Source: Azohydromonas caseinilytica (GTDB lineage: Bacteria > Pseudomonadota > Gammaproteobacteria > Burkholderiales > Burkholderiaceae_C). From it: a DNA stretch of 64,000 bases. Where the stretch lies: assembly GCF_012927045.1 (NCBI RefSeq), contig NZ_JABBFW010000002.1, forward strand, positions 1 to 64,000, given 5' to 3'. Each line of letters opens with the position of its first letter. Position 1 is the stretch's first letter. The translations under genes and the position numbers were made by a program. The notes under the pieces were generated by a model, which had not been told where the DNA came from, searched no databases, and saw only the letters and a program-made list of their open reading frames with translations. Below are positions 34,606-43,723 of the stretch, piece after piece.

Positions 34606-35358
34606 ATGCCGCCGCTGATCACCGACCCGTCCTTCTATGCCGTGGCGGCGCCGGCGGTGCTGCTCATGGGGCTGGCCAAGAGCGGCTTCGGCGCCGGCTT
34701 CGGCGCGCTGGCGGTGCCGCTGATGGCGCTGGCCGTGCCGGTGCCGCAGGCCGCGGCCATCATGCTGCCGCTGCTGGCGGTGATGGACGCGCTGGGCCTG
34801 GCGGTGTTCCTGCGCGAGTTCGACCGCGCCCTGATCCGCCTGCTGCTGCCCGCCGGGCTGCTGGGCACGGTGCTGGGCACGCTGCTGTTCGGCGTGCTGC
34901 CGGCCAAGATCGTGGCCGGGCTGGTGGGCGTGATCACGCTGGCCTTCCTGGCCATCCGCTGGTTCTTCCCGCCGCGCGCCGATGCGCCGCCGCCGCCACG
35001 CTGGCTGGGCTTCCTGCTGGGCCTGACCTCGGGCTTCACCAGCTTCGTGGCGCACGCGGGCGGGCCGCCGGCGGCCTTCTACCTGCTGCCGCTGCGGCTG
35101 TCGCCGGTGGCGTTCACGGCCACGACGGCGGTGTTCTTCGCCGCGGTCAACGCCTCCAAGTGGATTCCATACGCTTGGCTGGGGCTGATCGACATGCGCA
35201 ACCTGGCCACCTCGCTGGTGCTGATGCCGCTGGCGCCGGTGGGCGTATGGCTGGGCGTGCACGTGGTGCGCCGCATCTCGCAGCGCGTGTTCTACGGGCT
35301 GTTCTCGCTGGGGATGCTGCTCACCGGCGTGAAGCTGGTGTGGGATGCGGTGGTCTGA
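34606..35358 (+). CDS. TSUP-family (TauE/SafE) membrane exporter
   Basis: The 250-residue protein has about eight helices. The repeated G-x-G motifs of TSUP transporters appear as GLAKSGFGAGFG near residue 22 and GLTSGFTSFVAHAGGPP near 140. The family exports sulfite, sulfoacetate and related organosulfur anions. The neighbours do not show which one. There is no clear ribosome site, but the start MPPLITDPSFY fits the family. Confidence 0.85.
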   Translation: MPPLITDPSFYAVAAPAVLLMGLAKSGFGAGFGALAVPLMALAVPVPQAAAIMLPLLAVMDALGLAVFLREFDRALIRLLLPAGLLGTVLGTLLFGVLPAKIVAGLVGVITLAFLAIRWFFPPRADAPPPPRWLGFLLGLTSGFTSFVAHAGGPPAAFYLLPLRLSPVAFTATTAVFFAAVNASKWIPYAWLGLIDMRNLATSLVLMPLAPVGVWLGVHVVRRISQRVFYGLFSLGMLLTGVKLVWDAVV

Positions 35359-35432
35359 GCCGGCCGGTGCCGCTGCAACCCGGCCGCCGGGGCCGCGGCG
35401 GGAAAATCGTTCACCTCTGCTTCACAACTCGC

Positions 35433-35481
35433 GCACTCGGAAGCGCTGAGTGATGAAGTTGTTGCCCCTGGGCTGACAATC
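35433..35481 (-). repeat. GGATTGTCAG element copy 2 (convergent gap after TSUP gene)
   Basis: A 49-nt core from GCACTC to GACAATC, with a CACTC/GAGTG hairpin, 38/50 identical to 17353-17401 without gaps. It ends in GGGCTGACAATCC. It sits between the 3' ends of the TSUP and Kef-type genes. Confidence 0.6.
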
Positions 35482-35521
35482 CTCCGCGGCCAGCGCGGAC
35501 CTGCCGCTCCCAGGTGGCCCC

Positions 35522-37414
35522 TCACCCCGCCGGCGGCGGCTCCGAGGGCGCCACGCCGGGCGCGGGCAGCGGCGCTTCCCCGGTGGCGGCCTTGCGCGCC
35601 GCGGCGGCTTCAGCCCGCTCGGCGCGCTCGCGCGCCCACAGCGCCTCCAACTGCTCGCGGCCCTGGCGCGCCATGGCCAGCAGCCGCTGCTCGTCGCCGA
35701 AGTGCGGCGCCATCTGCTCCAGCAGCTCGATGCTGTGCGCGCGGAAGCGCTGCGCCTGCGTGCGGGCGAACTCGCGGTCGTAGCCCATGAGCTCCAGCAC
35801 GCTGCGCGCGCTGAGCAGGGCGCTGTCGAAGGTCTCGCGCTCGATGAGCGAGACGCCGCGGTGGCGCAGCCCGTAGTAGTGCGTGACGTTGCGTGCCCGC
35901 GCCACGACTTGCAGCTGCGGGAAATGCTGCTTCACCAGGTCCACCACCGCCAGGCTCTGCGCGATGTCGTCGATGGCCACCACGATCACGCGCGCCTGCT
36001 CGGCGCCGGCCATGCGCAGCAGGTCCAGCCGCGTGGCGTCGCCGAAGAACACCGGCCAGCCGAAGCGGCGCACCGTCTCCACCTGGTCGGCGTCGTGCTC
36101 CAGCACCGTGGCCGCCAGGCCCTGTGCCGCCAGCAGCCGGCCCACCACCTGGCCGTAGCGGCCGAAGCCCGCGATGATCACCGGCGCCTGCTGTGGCTCC
36201 TCCAGCACCGGCAGCTCGCCATGGCTGCGCTGCGCCGCCAGGCGCGGCGCCAGCCAGCGGTCCGCGGCGCGCAGCAGCAAGGGCGTGAGCGCCATCGACA
36301 GCGCCACCGCCGCCACCAGCAGCGAGGCGGTGCCCGCATCCATCACCCCGCGCAGCGCCGCGGCCTGGAACACCACGAAGCCGAACTCGCCGCCCTGCGC
36401 CAGCAGCAGCACGAACACCGGGCGCTCGGGCAGCGGCAGCCGCATGCCCGTGGTCATGGCCATGAGCAGCAGCGCCTTGAGCGCCACGAAGCCCACCACC
36501 ACTCCCAGCAGCGCCAGCGGGCGCGACGCCACCACGCCGAAGTCCACGCTCATGCCCACGGCCATGAAGAACAGGCCCAGCAGCAGGCCCTTGAAGGGCT
36601 CCAGGTCGGTCTCGATCTGGCGCCGGTACTCGCTGTCGGCCAGCAGCACGCCGGCGAGGAAGGCGCCCAGCGCCATCGACAAGCCCGCGGCCTGCATCAG
36701 CGCGGAGATCGCCACCACCAGCAGCAGCGACGCGGCGGTGAACACCTCCGGCGTGCGGCTGCGCGCGCTCCAGCGCAGCGCCGGGCGCAGCAGCAGCCGG
36801 CCGCCCAGCACCACCGCGCCGATGACCAGCGCCGCGCGCAGCGCCGCGGGCCAGCCGGCCCAGCCGTCCTCGTGCACGGTTTCGTGCGGCACGCCGGCCA
36901 GCAGCGGGATCAGCGCCAGGATCGGGATGGCGGCGATGTCCTGCAGCAGCGCCACGCCCAGCACGCCCTGGCCGGCGGCCGTGCTCCTGAGGTTGCGCTC
37001 GGCCAGCTCGGTCAGGCCGATGGCGGTGGAGGACAGCGCCAGGCCCAGCGCCGCCACCAGCGCCAGCCGCCCCGGCGTGCCCAGCAGCATGGCCACGCCA
37101 GCCAGCAGCGCCGCCGAGCCGATGAGCTGCACGCTGCCCCAACCGAAGATGGGCCGGCGCATCGCCCACAGCCGGCGCGGCTCCAGCTCCATGCCGACCA
37201 GGAACAGCATCAGCACCACGCCGAACTCGGAGAAGTGCAGCATCGCCTGCGCGTCGCCCGCCAGGTCCAGCCCGAAGGGGCCGATGGCGATGCCCGCGCC
37301 CAGGTAGCCCAGGATCGAGCCCAGCCCCAGGCGCCGCGCCAGCGGCACCGCGATCACCGCGGCGCCCAGGTACAACAGGCCCGACAGCAGCCAGCCACTG
37401 ACTTCATGCTCCAT
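35522..37414 (-). CDS. Kef-type monovalent cation:proton antiporter (CPA2) with RCK domain
   Basis: The 630-residue protein has a 12- to 13-helix CPA2 exchanger domain (about 1-385) that opens GSILGYLGAGIAIGPFGL. A TrkA-N/RCK domain (about 400-520) follows with IIAGFGRYGQVVGRLL and EHDADQVETVRR. The C-terminal 100 residues are Ala/Arg/Glu-rich. In Kef systems the RCK domain binds NAD(H) and glutathione adducts, and the pump releases K+ in exchange for H+. No KefF/KefG partner is adjacent. The ATG at 37414 was chosen; a GTG lies one codon before it. Confidence 0.9.
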   Translation of the reverse strand: MEHEVSGWLLSGLLYLGAAVIAVPLARRLGLGSILGYLGAGIAIGPFGLDLAGDAQAMLHFSEFGVVLMLFLVGMELEPRRLWAMRRPIFGWGSVQLIGSAALLAGVAMLLGTPGRLALVAALGLALSSTAIGLTELAERNLRSTAAGQGVLGVALLQDIAAIPILALIPLLAGVPHETVHEDGWAGWPAALRAALVIGAVVLGGRLLLRPALRWSARSRTPEVFTAASLLLVVAISALMQAAGLSMALGAFLAGVLLADSEYRRQIETDLEPFKGLLLGLFFMAVGMSVDFGVVASRPLALLGVVVGFVALKALLLMAMTTGMRLPLPERPVFVLLLAQGGEFGFVVFQAAALRGVMDAGTASLLVAAVALSMALTPLLLRAADRWLAPRLAAQRSHGELPVLEEPQQAPVIIAGFGRYGQVVGRLLAAQGLAATVLEHDADQVETVRRFGWPVFFGDATRLDLLRMAGAEQARVIVVAIDDIAQSLAVVDLVKQHFPQLQVVARARNVTHYYGLRHRGVSLIERETFDSALLSARSVLELMGYDREFARTQAQRFRAHSIELLEQMAPHFGDEQRLLAMARQGREQLEALWARERAERAEAAAARKAATGEAPLPAPGVAPSEPPPAG

Positions 37415-37593
37415 CACGCGTGCTCCAGGGCCGGTCGTTCGAGGGCGGGCAGGGCGGCAGGGACATCGTCGTCATCGGCAAGCACATGGGAATTGCCACG
37501 ATAGCCCATGCACGGACGGTAACCCGGAGGGCTGTCGCGGTCCGCACGGCAGCGCTACGCTCAAGGCCGTTGTTCCTTGCTCGGGAGACGGTG

Positions 37594-38319
37594 ATGAAGG
37601 TGCTGCTCGTGGATGACCATCCACTGATTCTTTCGGCGCTGCAGGGCGTCATTCGTGGACTGGGCAACGATGTCAGCGTGACCTGCGCCGCCAGCGCGCG
37701 CGAGCTGCGCCAGCGGCTGGCCGAGGATGCCGACTACGACCTGCTGCTGCTGGACCTGCAGCTCGGCGACGCCGACGGCTTCGAGGTGCTGACCGAGATG
37801 CGCCGCGACCACCCCGCGCTGCCGGTGGTGGTGGTCTCGGGCACCGACCGCGCGCCCGACGTGCTGCGCGCCATCGACCTCGGCGCCATGGGCTTCGTGC
37901 CCAAGCGCGCCTCCAACGAGCTGCTGTTCGAGGCGCTGCGCCTGGTGATGTCGGGCGGCATCTTCGTGCCGCCCGTGCCCACCGGCCTGGGCAGCGGCCT
38001 GCCGCCCGCGGCGCAGGAGCCGCCCCCGCCGCCGCTGCTGCAGCCGCGCATGCAGCCGGCCCAGGGCGCGGCCTCGGGGCTGCCCGTGCCCAACGTCGCC
38101 GGGCTGACGCCGCGCCAGAACGAGGTGCTGGGCAAGCTGCTGCAGGGGCTGCCCAACAAGCTCATCGCGCGCGAACTCAACCTGTCGGTGGAAACGGTCA
38201 AGGACCATGTGGCGGCCGTGCTGCGCGTGCTCAACGTCAGCACGCGCACGCAGGCCGTGCTGGCCGTGAGCCGCATGGCGCAGCAGCAGGGCGGCTCGGC
38301 GTCGGCACAGCGCCACTGA
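37594..38319 (+). CDS. LuxR/NarL-family response regulator
   Basis: The 241-residue protein has a receiver domain (about 1-120), with the acidic pair in LLVDDHPLIL and phospho-acceptor Asp in LLLLDLQLGDADG. A Pro-rich linker (about 135-165) leads to a LuxR HTH (about 170-230: LTPRQNEVLGKLLQGLPNKLIA). A GGGAG ribosome site lies upstream of the ATG. A hybrid kinase follows 4 bp downstream, so the two form a two-component pair. Targets are unknown. Confidence 0.92.
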   Translation: MKVLLVDDHPLILSALQGVIRGLGNDVSVTCAASARELRQRLAEDADYDLLLLDLQLGDADGFEVLTEMRRDHPALPVVVVSGTDRAPDVLRAIDLGAMGFVPKRASNELLFEALRLVMSGGIFVPPVPTGLGSGLPPAAQEPPPPPLLQPRMQPAQGAASGLPVPNVAGLTPRQNEVLGKLLQGLPNKLIARELNLSVETVKDHVAAVLRVLNVSTRTQAVLAVSRMAQQQGGSASAQRH

Positions 38320-38323
38320 GGCC

Positions 38324-40168
38324 ATGAGCACCGTGCTGCCGACGACCACCGCGGCGGCACCGACCGCGCCCGCCGTGGCCGCACCGTCGTCCGAGGCGCA
38401 ACGGCTGGAGCATGCGCGCGCGCTGTACGTGCAGACGCCCGCCACGCTGGCGGGCAACCTGGTGGGCGTGCTGCTGGTCCTGGCCTTCTACAGCGGCGTG
38501 GCCGACCGGTGGCGGCTGTTCGGCTGGGTCGGCGTCATGGCGGTGCTGTGGTGCCTGCGGCTGGCGCATTACCTGCGCTTCAGGCGCCATCGCGATGCCG
38601 ACGATGCCACGCTGCTGGACTGGCGCAGCAGCTGGCGTGCGCTGGCGCTGCTGCTGGGCAGCTGCTGGGGCGCGGCGGCGTGGCTGTTCTGGGACCTGGG
38701 CACGCCCTCGCACCAGGTGGCGCTGCTGCTGATCATCTACAGCTACTGCGTCGGCTCGGTGCAGATGCTGGCCGGACAGCCCAAGGTCTTCATGACGTTC
38801 CTGTGCCTGGTGCTGCTGCCCACCGTGGCCCGCGTGGCCAGCGACACCGGCCACCCCTTCCACCTGCAGCTGGCGCTGATCATCTGCGTGCTCTTCGGCG
38901 CCGTGTGGCTCATGGGCCGCACCTACCGCAGCGCGCTGGCGCAGGCCATCGACCTCAAGCTGCACACCGACCAGCTCGCCGCGCAGCTGCGCGTGGAGAT
39001 GGCCGCGGCCGAGGAGGCGCGCCGCGCCGCCGAGGCCGCCAGCCGCGCCAAGACGCAGTTCTTCGCCGCCGCCAGCCATGACCTGCGCCAGCCGCTGCAC
39101 GCCATGGGGCTGTTCGCCGAGACGCTGCGCCAGCGCTGCAGCGACCCGGGCGTGGCTGCGCTGGTCAACAGCATCAACGAGAGCGTGGACGCGCTGGAGG
39201 GCCTGTTCGGCGAGCTGCTGGACATCACCCGCATCGACACCGGCGGCGTGGAGCTCAAGCCCGAGGCGGTGCGGCTGCGTGACGTGTTCGCGCGGCTGCG
39301 GCTGCACTTCGAGCCCATCGCCTTCGAGAAGGGGCTGGCGCTGAGCTTCCGCGGCGACGCGCATGTGGTGCACGCCGACCCGGTGGTGCTGGAGCGCATC
39401 CTGCGCAACCTGGTGAGCAACGCCATCCGCTACACCGAGGACGGCGGCGTGCTGGTGAGCTGCCGCCGCCGCGGCGAGCGGCTGCTGCTGCAGGTGTGGG
39501 ACAGCGGCATCGGCATCGCCGAGCAGAGCCTGCCGCGCATCTTCGACGAGTTCTACCAGGTCAACAGCCACCGCCCGCTGGAGCCGCACCAGCGCAAGGG
39601 CCTGGGGCTGGGGCTGGCCATCGTCAAGCGGCTGGCCGACCTGATGGATGTGCCGCTGAACGTGCGCTCGCGGGTGGGCCACGGCACGGTGTTCAGCCTG
39701 GAGGTGCCGCCGGGCGTGGTGGAGGCGCCGCCGGCCGGGCTGGTGGACGCCTCCCCCAAGATGCCGCTGGGGCTGAGCCTGCAGGAGCGGCTGATCGTGG
39801 TGGTGGAGGACGAGCCGGCCGTGCGCGAGGGCCTGACCGTGCTGCTCAAGGCCTGGGGCGCGCGCGTGGTGGACTTCGACGCCGTTGGCGCCGCGCAGGC
39901 CTGGACCGAAAGCCCTGCGCCGGAGCGCCCGGACCTGCTGATCGTGGACTACCGGCTGCCCGAGGGGCGCACCGGGCTGGATGCGCTGGACATCATCCGC
40001 CGCCGCTGGCCCGAGGCGCGGCTGCCGGCCATCGTCATCACGGGCAGCAGCCTCAGCGGGCACGAGAACGAGGCCGAGGAGCACGATTTCCACCTGCTGA
40101 TCAAGCCCGTGCTGCCCAACAAGCTGCGCGCCATGATCGGCTTCAAGCTGAGCATGCCCCCCAAATGA
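38324..40168 (+). CDS. Hybrid sensor histidine kinase with C-terminal receiver
   Basis: The 614-residue protein has about six membrane helices in the first 210 residues. HisKA follows with the phosphorylated His in ASHDLRQPLHAMG (about 247), then HATPase (NLVSNAIRYTEDGG). The receiver domain (about 485-610) has Asp in LLIVDYRLPEG. The SHDLRQPLHA form is typical of FixL/RpfC-like hybrid kinases in Burkholderiales. It lies 4 bp after the NarL-type regulator and probably phosphorylates it. The signal is not identified, and no PAS domain is seen. Confidence 0.9.
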   Translation: MSTVLPTTTAAAPTAPAVAAPSSEAQRLEHARALYVQTPATLAGNLVGVLLVLAFYSGVADRWRLFGWVGVMAVLWCLRLAHYLRFRRHRDADDATLLDWRSSWRALALLLGSCWGAAAWLFWDLGTPSHQVALLLIIYSYCVGSVQMLAGQPKVFMTFLCLVLLPTVARVASDTGHPFHLQLALIICVLFGAVWLMGRTYRSALAQAIDLKLHTDQLAAQLRVEMAAAEEARRAAEAASRAKTQFFAAASHDLRQPLHAMGLFAETLRQRCSDPGVAALVNSINESVDALEGLFGELLDITRIDTGGVELKPEAVRLRDVFARLRLHFEPIAFEKGLALSFRGDAHVVHADPVVLERILRNLVSNAIRYTEDGGVLVSCRRRGERLLLQVWDSGIGIAEQSLPRIFDEFYQVNSHRPLEPHQRKGLGLGLAIVKRLADLMDVPLNVRSRVGHGTVFSLEVPPGVVEAPPAGLVDASPKMPLGLSLQERLIVVVEDEPAVREGLTVLLKAWGARVVDFDAVGAAQAWTESPAPERPDLLIVDYRLPEGRTGLDALDIIRRRWPEARLPAIVITGSSLSGHENEAEEHDFHLLIKPVLPNKLRAMIGFKLSMPPK

Positions 40169-40171
40169 CGC

Positions 40172-40191
40172 AGGCCGCCCGGGGGCGGCCT
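40172..40191 (+). terminator. GC-rich terminator after the hybrid kinase
   Basis: An 8- to 9-bp stem (AGGCCGCC, loop, complement) lies 4 bp after the kinase stop, followed by GTTC. A second GC hairpin (GCGCCGCC/GGCGGCGGC) starts at about 40200. It separates converging genes. There is no long T-tract. Confidence 0.55.
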
Positions 40192-40235
40192 GTTCGGGAG
40201 CGCCGCCGTCGGGCGGCGGCGCGGGCGTCAAGCGC

Positions 40236-41300
40236 TCAGGGCCGGCACAGGCCCAGGATGCGCTCCTGCTGCCCGCACTGCGTGCTCACCGGCTGGACCG
40301 GACGGTTGGCGCGGGCCTGCGTCTGTGCGTTCGCGCAGGTGTTCATCTCGCGCACCATCGGCGCGTAGTAGCTCCAGCCCTTGCCCAGCGGCGGCAGCGA
40401 CAGGCTGACTTCCTTCCACTTCGGGTGTCCCTCGGCCTGCAGCGTGGGGAAGTTCTGGCACAGCGAGCGGGCGAAGCGGGTGAGGTGGGTGGTGGTGTCG
40501 GCGCGGCCGTAGTTGAAGGTCACCAGGAAGGCCTTCACGGCCACGCCCGGCACGTCCTCGGGCAGCAGGTTGGGGTAGTTGCTGGCCTTGATCACCGAGG
40601 GGAAGTAGGTCTGCAGCGCCGCCTTGCTGGCCGGGTTGGAGGCATCGAACTTGAGCAGCCGGATGAGCTGGCGCGCCTCGGGCTTCATGTCCACCAGCAG
40701 CTTGGCCGGCTGCCCGGCCACGGCCACCACCACATCGATGCTCTTGTCCACGGTGAGCTTGACCAGCGCCTCCTCGTTGCTGAGGTAACTGGCCTGCCCT
40801 TCGGGCAGCGGCTTGCCGAACATCTGCTTGTACAGCGTGGTGGCCGACAGCGCCGTGCCGCTGAGCAGCGGGCCGACGTTGATCTTGGCGTCCCGGATCT
40901 CGTGCACGCTCTGCAGCGGCGAGTCGGCCCGGGTGATGAAGTAGATCTCCTCGTTGTAGAGCGGCATGACCACGCGCAGCGGCTTGATGGTCTCGGCCGC
41001 CTGCGGGTTGCCGGCCGAGGCCCGGTCGAGGAAGGCCTGGTACACGTCGGACTGCACCAGCGCCAGCTTCACGCCGGGCTCGTTGCGCAGGCGCTGCACG
41101 TTTTCCGCGGAGCCGGCGGAGGGCAGGGCCTCCAGCGTGATGTCGGCGTCCGGCGCCACGAAGCGCGCCAGGTCGCGGCCGATCTGGATGTAGGTGCCGC
41201 GCTCGGAGGCGGTGACGATCTTGTAATCGGCAGATGCCGCCTGTGCGGCCAGGGTGGCCAGGGCACAGGCCAGGGCGAGCCCGGTGCGGACGATGCGCAT
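40236..41300 (-). CDS. TAXI-family TRAP solute-binding protein with LGLC tail
   Basis: The 354-residue protein has a signal peptide (MRIVRTGLALACALATLAAQA). The TAXI core follows with VTASERGTYIQIGRDLARFV, then LVQSDVYQAFLDRA. TAXI proteins feed TRAP permeases, but none is nearby. The C-terminus has an added tail ending TQCGQQERILGLCRP. The protein encoded by the gene just upstream ends in the same pattern, TPCNATVAALGLCEP. The two genes are 23 bp apart and probably form one unit. Binding of a solute versus a regulatory role is open. Confidence 0.82.
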   Translation of the reverse strand: MRIVRTGLALACALATLAAQAASADYKIVTASERGTYIQIGRDLARFVAPDADITLEALPSAGSAENVQRLRNEPGVKLALVQSDVYQAFLDRASAGNPQAAETIKPLRVVMPLYNEEIYFITRADSPLQSVHEIRDAKINVGPLLSGTALSATTLYKQMFGKPLPEGQASYLSNEEALVKLTVDKSIDVVVAVAGQPAKLLVDMKPEARQLIRLLKFDASNPASKAALQTYFPSVIKASNYPNLLPEDVPGVAVKAFLVTFNYGRADTTTHLTRFARSLCQNFPTLQAEGHPKWKEVSLSLPPLGKGWSYYAPMVREMNTCANAQTQARANRPVQPVSTQCGQQERILGLCRP

Positions 41301-41323
41301 GACAGTTCCTCCCAATGGTGGTC

Positions 41324-42187
41324 TTAGGGTTCGCACAGCCCCAGCGCCGCCACCGTGGCATTGCAGGGCGTGGCGGCCGGCGCGCGTGCCGCCGGCAGGG
41401 CGACCGGGGCGGCCGGCGTGGCCGGCGCAGCCCGGGTGACGGATGCCTCGGCCACCTGCCGGGAGGGCAGGGCCGGCGCCATGGGCGCCACCGCCTGTTG
41501 CACCTGGCCCTGACCGGTGGCCGTGGGTGGCAGCGTTGCCGTGGCGGGCAGCGCGGGCGCGGCCGGTGCGGTGGCCAGCTGCTGCGTCACCGGTGCCGGT
41601 GCGGTGTTCAGCGCCGCGGCGGTCGCGGCCGTGGGCTGCACGGTCATCGGGGCGGTGGCCTGGGCCACGGGGGCGGTGCTGCGCCCCAGCAGGTAGCTGC
41701 CCGTGGCCACCAGGGCCGTCAGCGCCAGCATGGCGCCGACCACGGTGGTAGAGGGCCGGCCGGCGCGCCCGGCCAGGGGCAGGGCCGCGGGGGGCTCTTG
41801 CCGGTGCTGCGGTCCGGGCAGGCTGAAATGGAAATCGGCATGGCCCGAGGCGGGCACGGCAGCGGCGGCGGGGTGCTCCATCGAGGCCGCCGCGGGTGCC
41901 GATTCGGCATCGCCGGGGTCCGGGGAGGTGTAGCGCGGCGCGATGGCCAGGGTGTTGTCGTCGTTGAAATGCAGCATGAAGCCCTTGGGCTCGGGCTGCT
42001 CGCCCGGTGCGGCTTCCGCGGACGGCGCTGCCGACGAGGCCTTGGCGGCCGCTGTCGCTGCGGCGGCCGCCGCGGCGGGTGAATGCAACGGCGCGCCGCA
42101 GACGCTGCAGAAATGGGCGCGCGCCGGATTGCTGTGATGGCAGGCGGCGCATTCGGCCACCCAGGATGCGGATGGTGCTGTGGGCAT
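41324..42187 (-). CDS. Zinc-ribbon membrane protein with LGLC tail
   Basis: The 287-residue protein has an N-terminal C-x2-C...C-x2-C zinc ribbon (ECAACHHSNPARAHFCSVCG, about 12-31). An Ala/Pro linker follows, then one transmembrane helix (about 150-165: VVGAMLALTALVATGSYLLG) and a long Ala/Pro/Thr-rich outer segment. It ends in TPCNATVAALGLCEP. The composition suggests a tether between cytoplasm and periplasm. The shared tail with the TAXI protein, 23 bp downstream, suggests the two act together. I recognise no named family. Confidence 0.7.
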   Translation of the reverse strand: MPTAPSASWVAECAACHHSNPARAHFCSVCGAPLHSPAAAAAAATAAAKASSAAPSAEAAPGEQPEPKGFMLHFNDDNTLAIAPRYTSPDPGDAESAPAAASMEHPAAAAVPASGHADFHFSLPGPQHRQEPPAALPLAGRAGRPSTTVVGAMLALTALVATGSYLLGRSTAPVAQATAPMTVQPTAATAAALNTAPAPVTQQLATAPAAPALPATATLPPTATGQGQVQQAVAPMAPALPSRQVAEASVTRAAPATPAAPVALPAARAPAATPCNATVAALGLCEP

Positions 42188-42455
42188 GGCTTCAATCCCG
42201 CCCGGCCGGGTGTCCCGCGGCCCGGGCTCCGCTACGCCGCCGGTCGGCGTCCCTCGCCATGTCGCTGACACATGGCTCGGGAAGGGTATGCGTCCGCACC
42301 CATGCCGCAGCGCAGCATCCCCCCGCTTGCAGGGGTGTCGATTTCGCCCATCAGGGGGAGGACAAACATCCGGCTTGCCGCTTAGCGCGCTCTGCGGCAG
42401 CCGCGTGGTGCACGGGCTTGTGGCGGGGGTGCCCGGGATCGTCCCGGGCCCCGCC
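42188..42455. other. 268-bp intergenic region with no supported gene
   Basis: The region lies between scpA and the zinc-ribbon gene. It holds a hairpin (GCCCGGG/CCCGGGC at 42431-42449) that could end scpA, without a T-tract. I see no coding region or recognisable RNA. Confidence 0.4.
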
Positions 42456-43403
42456 TCATTCGGTCTGCGGCGCGGCCAGCCGCACGTAGATGGGCGCGAA
42501 GGCCTCGGCCTGCGTGATCTCCAGCAGCCGCTCGCGCGCGAGCTCCAGCATGGCGACGAAGGTCACCACCAGCACCGGCAGGCCGCGCTTGACGTCGAAC
42601 AGCGCCTCGAATTCGAGATAGCGCCGCTCCTTGAGCCGGCGCAGCACGATGCTCATGTGCTCGCGCACCGAGAGCTGCTCGCGCGTGATGGTGTGGTGCT
42701 GGTTGAGCTTGGCGCGGCGCACGATGGCCAGCCAGGCCTCGCGCAGCTCCTCGGGCGCAACCTGCGGCAGCGGCCGCTCCAGCGCCTGCTCGATGGCCAC
42801 CTGCGCCGCCATGAAGTCGCGGCCGAGCGTGGGCAGCGCGTCGATCTTGGCGGCGGCCGACTTCATCTGCTCGTACTCCAGCAGCCGGCGCACCAGCTCG
42901 GCGCGCGGGTCCTCGGGCTCGGCGCCGTCCTCGTTCTTGGGCGGCGGCAGCAGCAGCCGGCTCTTGATCTCGATGAGCATGGCCGCCATGAGCAGGTACT
43001 CGCTGGCCAGCTCCAGGTTGCGCTTGCGGATCTCCTCGACGTAGCCCAGGTACTGGCGCGTGACCTCGGCCAGCGGGATGTCGAGGATGTTGAAGTTCTG
43101 GCGCCGGATCAGGTAGAGCAGCAGGTCCAGCGGCCCCGCGAAGGCTTCGAGGATGACCTCCAGCGCATCGGGCGGGATGTAGAGGTCCTGCGGCAGCTTG
43201 AACAGCGGCTCGCCGTAGAGCCGCGCCACGGCGGTGTCGCCCGCGTCCGGGGCGGACTGCGGCAGCGGCACGCCGGCGGTGTGCGCGGCGTCCGCGGCGC
43301 CGGGGTGCGGCGCCGCTGCCCCCTGCGCAGCAGGGTGTGTCGTGGCGGTGTCGGGCCCGGGCGCCGTGGGGGCGGCGGGCGTCAGGGTGGCGGATACGGC
43401 CAT
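42456..43403 (-). CDS. scpA: Segregation and condensation protein A
   Basis: The 315-residue kleisin-type subunit joins SMC and ScpB in chromosome condensation. The FAGPLDLLLYLIRRQNFNILDIPLAEVTRQYL block (in parts, about 88-120) and the EYLLMAAMLIEIKSRLLLP stretch are the ScpA signature. The first 60 residues are a low-complexity Ala/Pro/Thr extension not needed by the family. It follows the DUF3460 gene by 48 bp. scpB is not in the window. Confidence 0.93.
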   Translation of the reverse strand: MAVSATLTPAAPTAPGPDTATTHPAAQGAAAPHPGAADAAHTAGVPLPQSAPDAGDTAVARLYGEPLFKLPQDLYIPPDALEVILEAFAGPLDLLLYLIRRQNFNILDIPLAEVTRQYLGYVEEIRKRNLELASEYLLMAAMLIEIKSRLLLPPPKNEDGAEPEDPRAELVRRLLEYEQMKSAAAKIDALPTLGRDFMAAQVAIEQALERPLPQVAPEELREAWLAIVRRAKLNQHHTITREQLSVREHMSIVLRRLKERRYLEFEALFDVKRGLPVLVVTFVAMLELARERLLEITQAEAFAPIYVRLAAPQTE

Positions 43404-43451
43404 CGAAGCTGCTGAGGCGGCCGTCGCGGGCGGCGCCCGCGTGCCGCGAAC

Positions 43452-43655
43452 TTACTGGGCCTTGGTCTGGTAGACGTACGGTTGCTGCGGCACGCGAGCG
43501 GTGCGCCACTCGGACGTCGCCTGGCGGTCCTGCGGGCGGTCCCACAGCAGGGCGCGGCCGGCGCGTTGCTGCGCCTCGATCTGCGGGTTCTTGGCCTTGA
43601 GCTCGTCCATGAACTGGGTGAACTCGGACTTGTAGGGCTTCCAGAAGAGCGGCAT
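43452..43655 (-). CDS. DUF3460 protein
   Basis: The 67-residue protein begins MPLFWKPYKSEFTQFMDEL, the DUF3460 signature, and ends with PQQPYVYQT. The family is small, soluble and beta-proteobacterial, with no known function. It often precedes scpA, as it does here. An ATG 12 codons upstream is possible, but it adds a Pro-rich leader outside the family. Confidence 0.85.
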   Translation of the reverse strand: MPLFWKPYKSEFTQFMDELKAKNPQIEAQQRAGRALLWDRPQDRQATSEWRTARVPQQPYVYQTKAQ

Positions 43656-43723
43656 GGCGGGCGGCGGGACAATGTTGGGGGAATCCGGCATTTTAACTTT
43701 GCGGGGGGTGGCGATTGGTCTGG

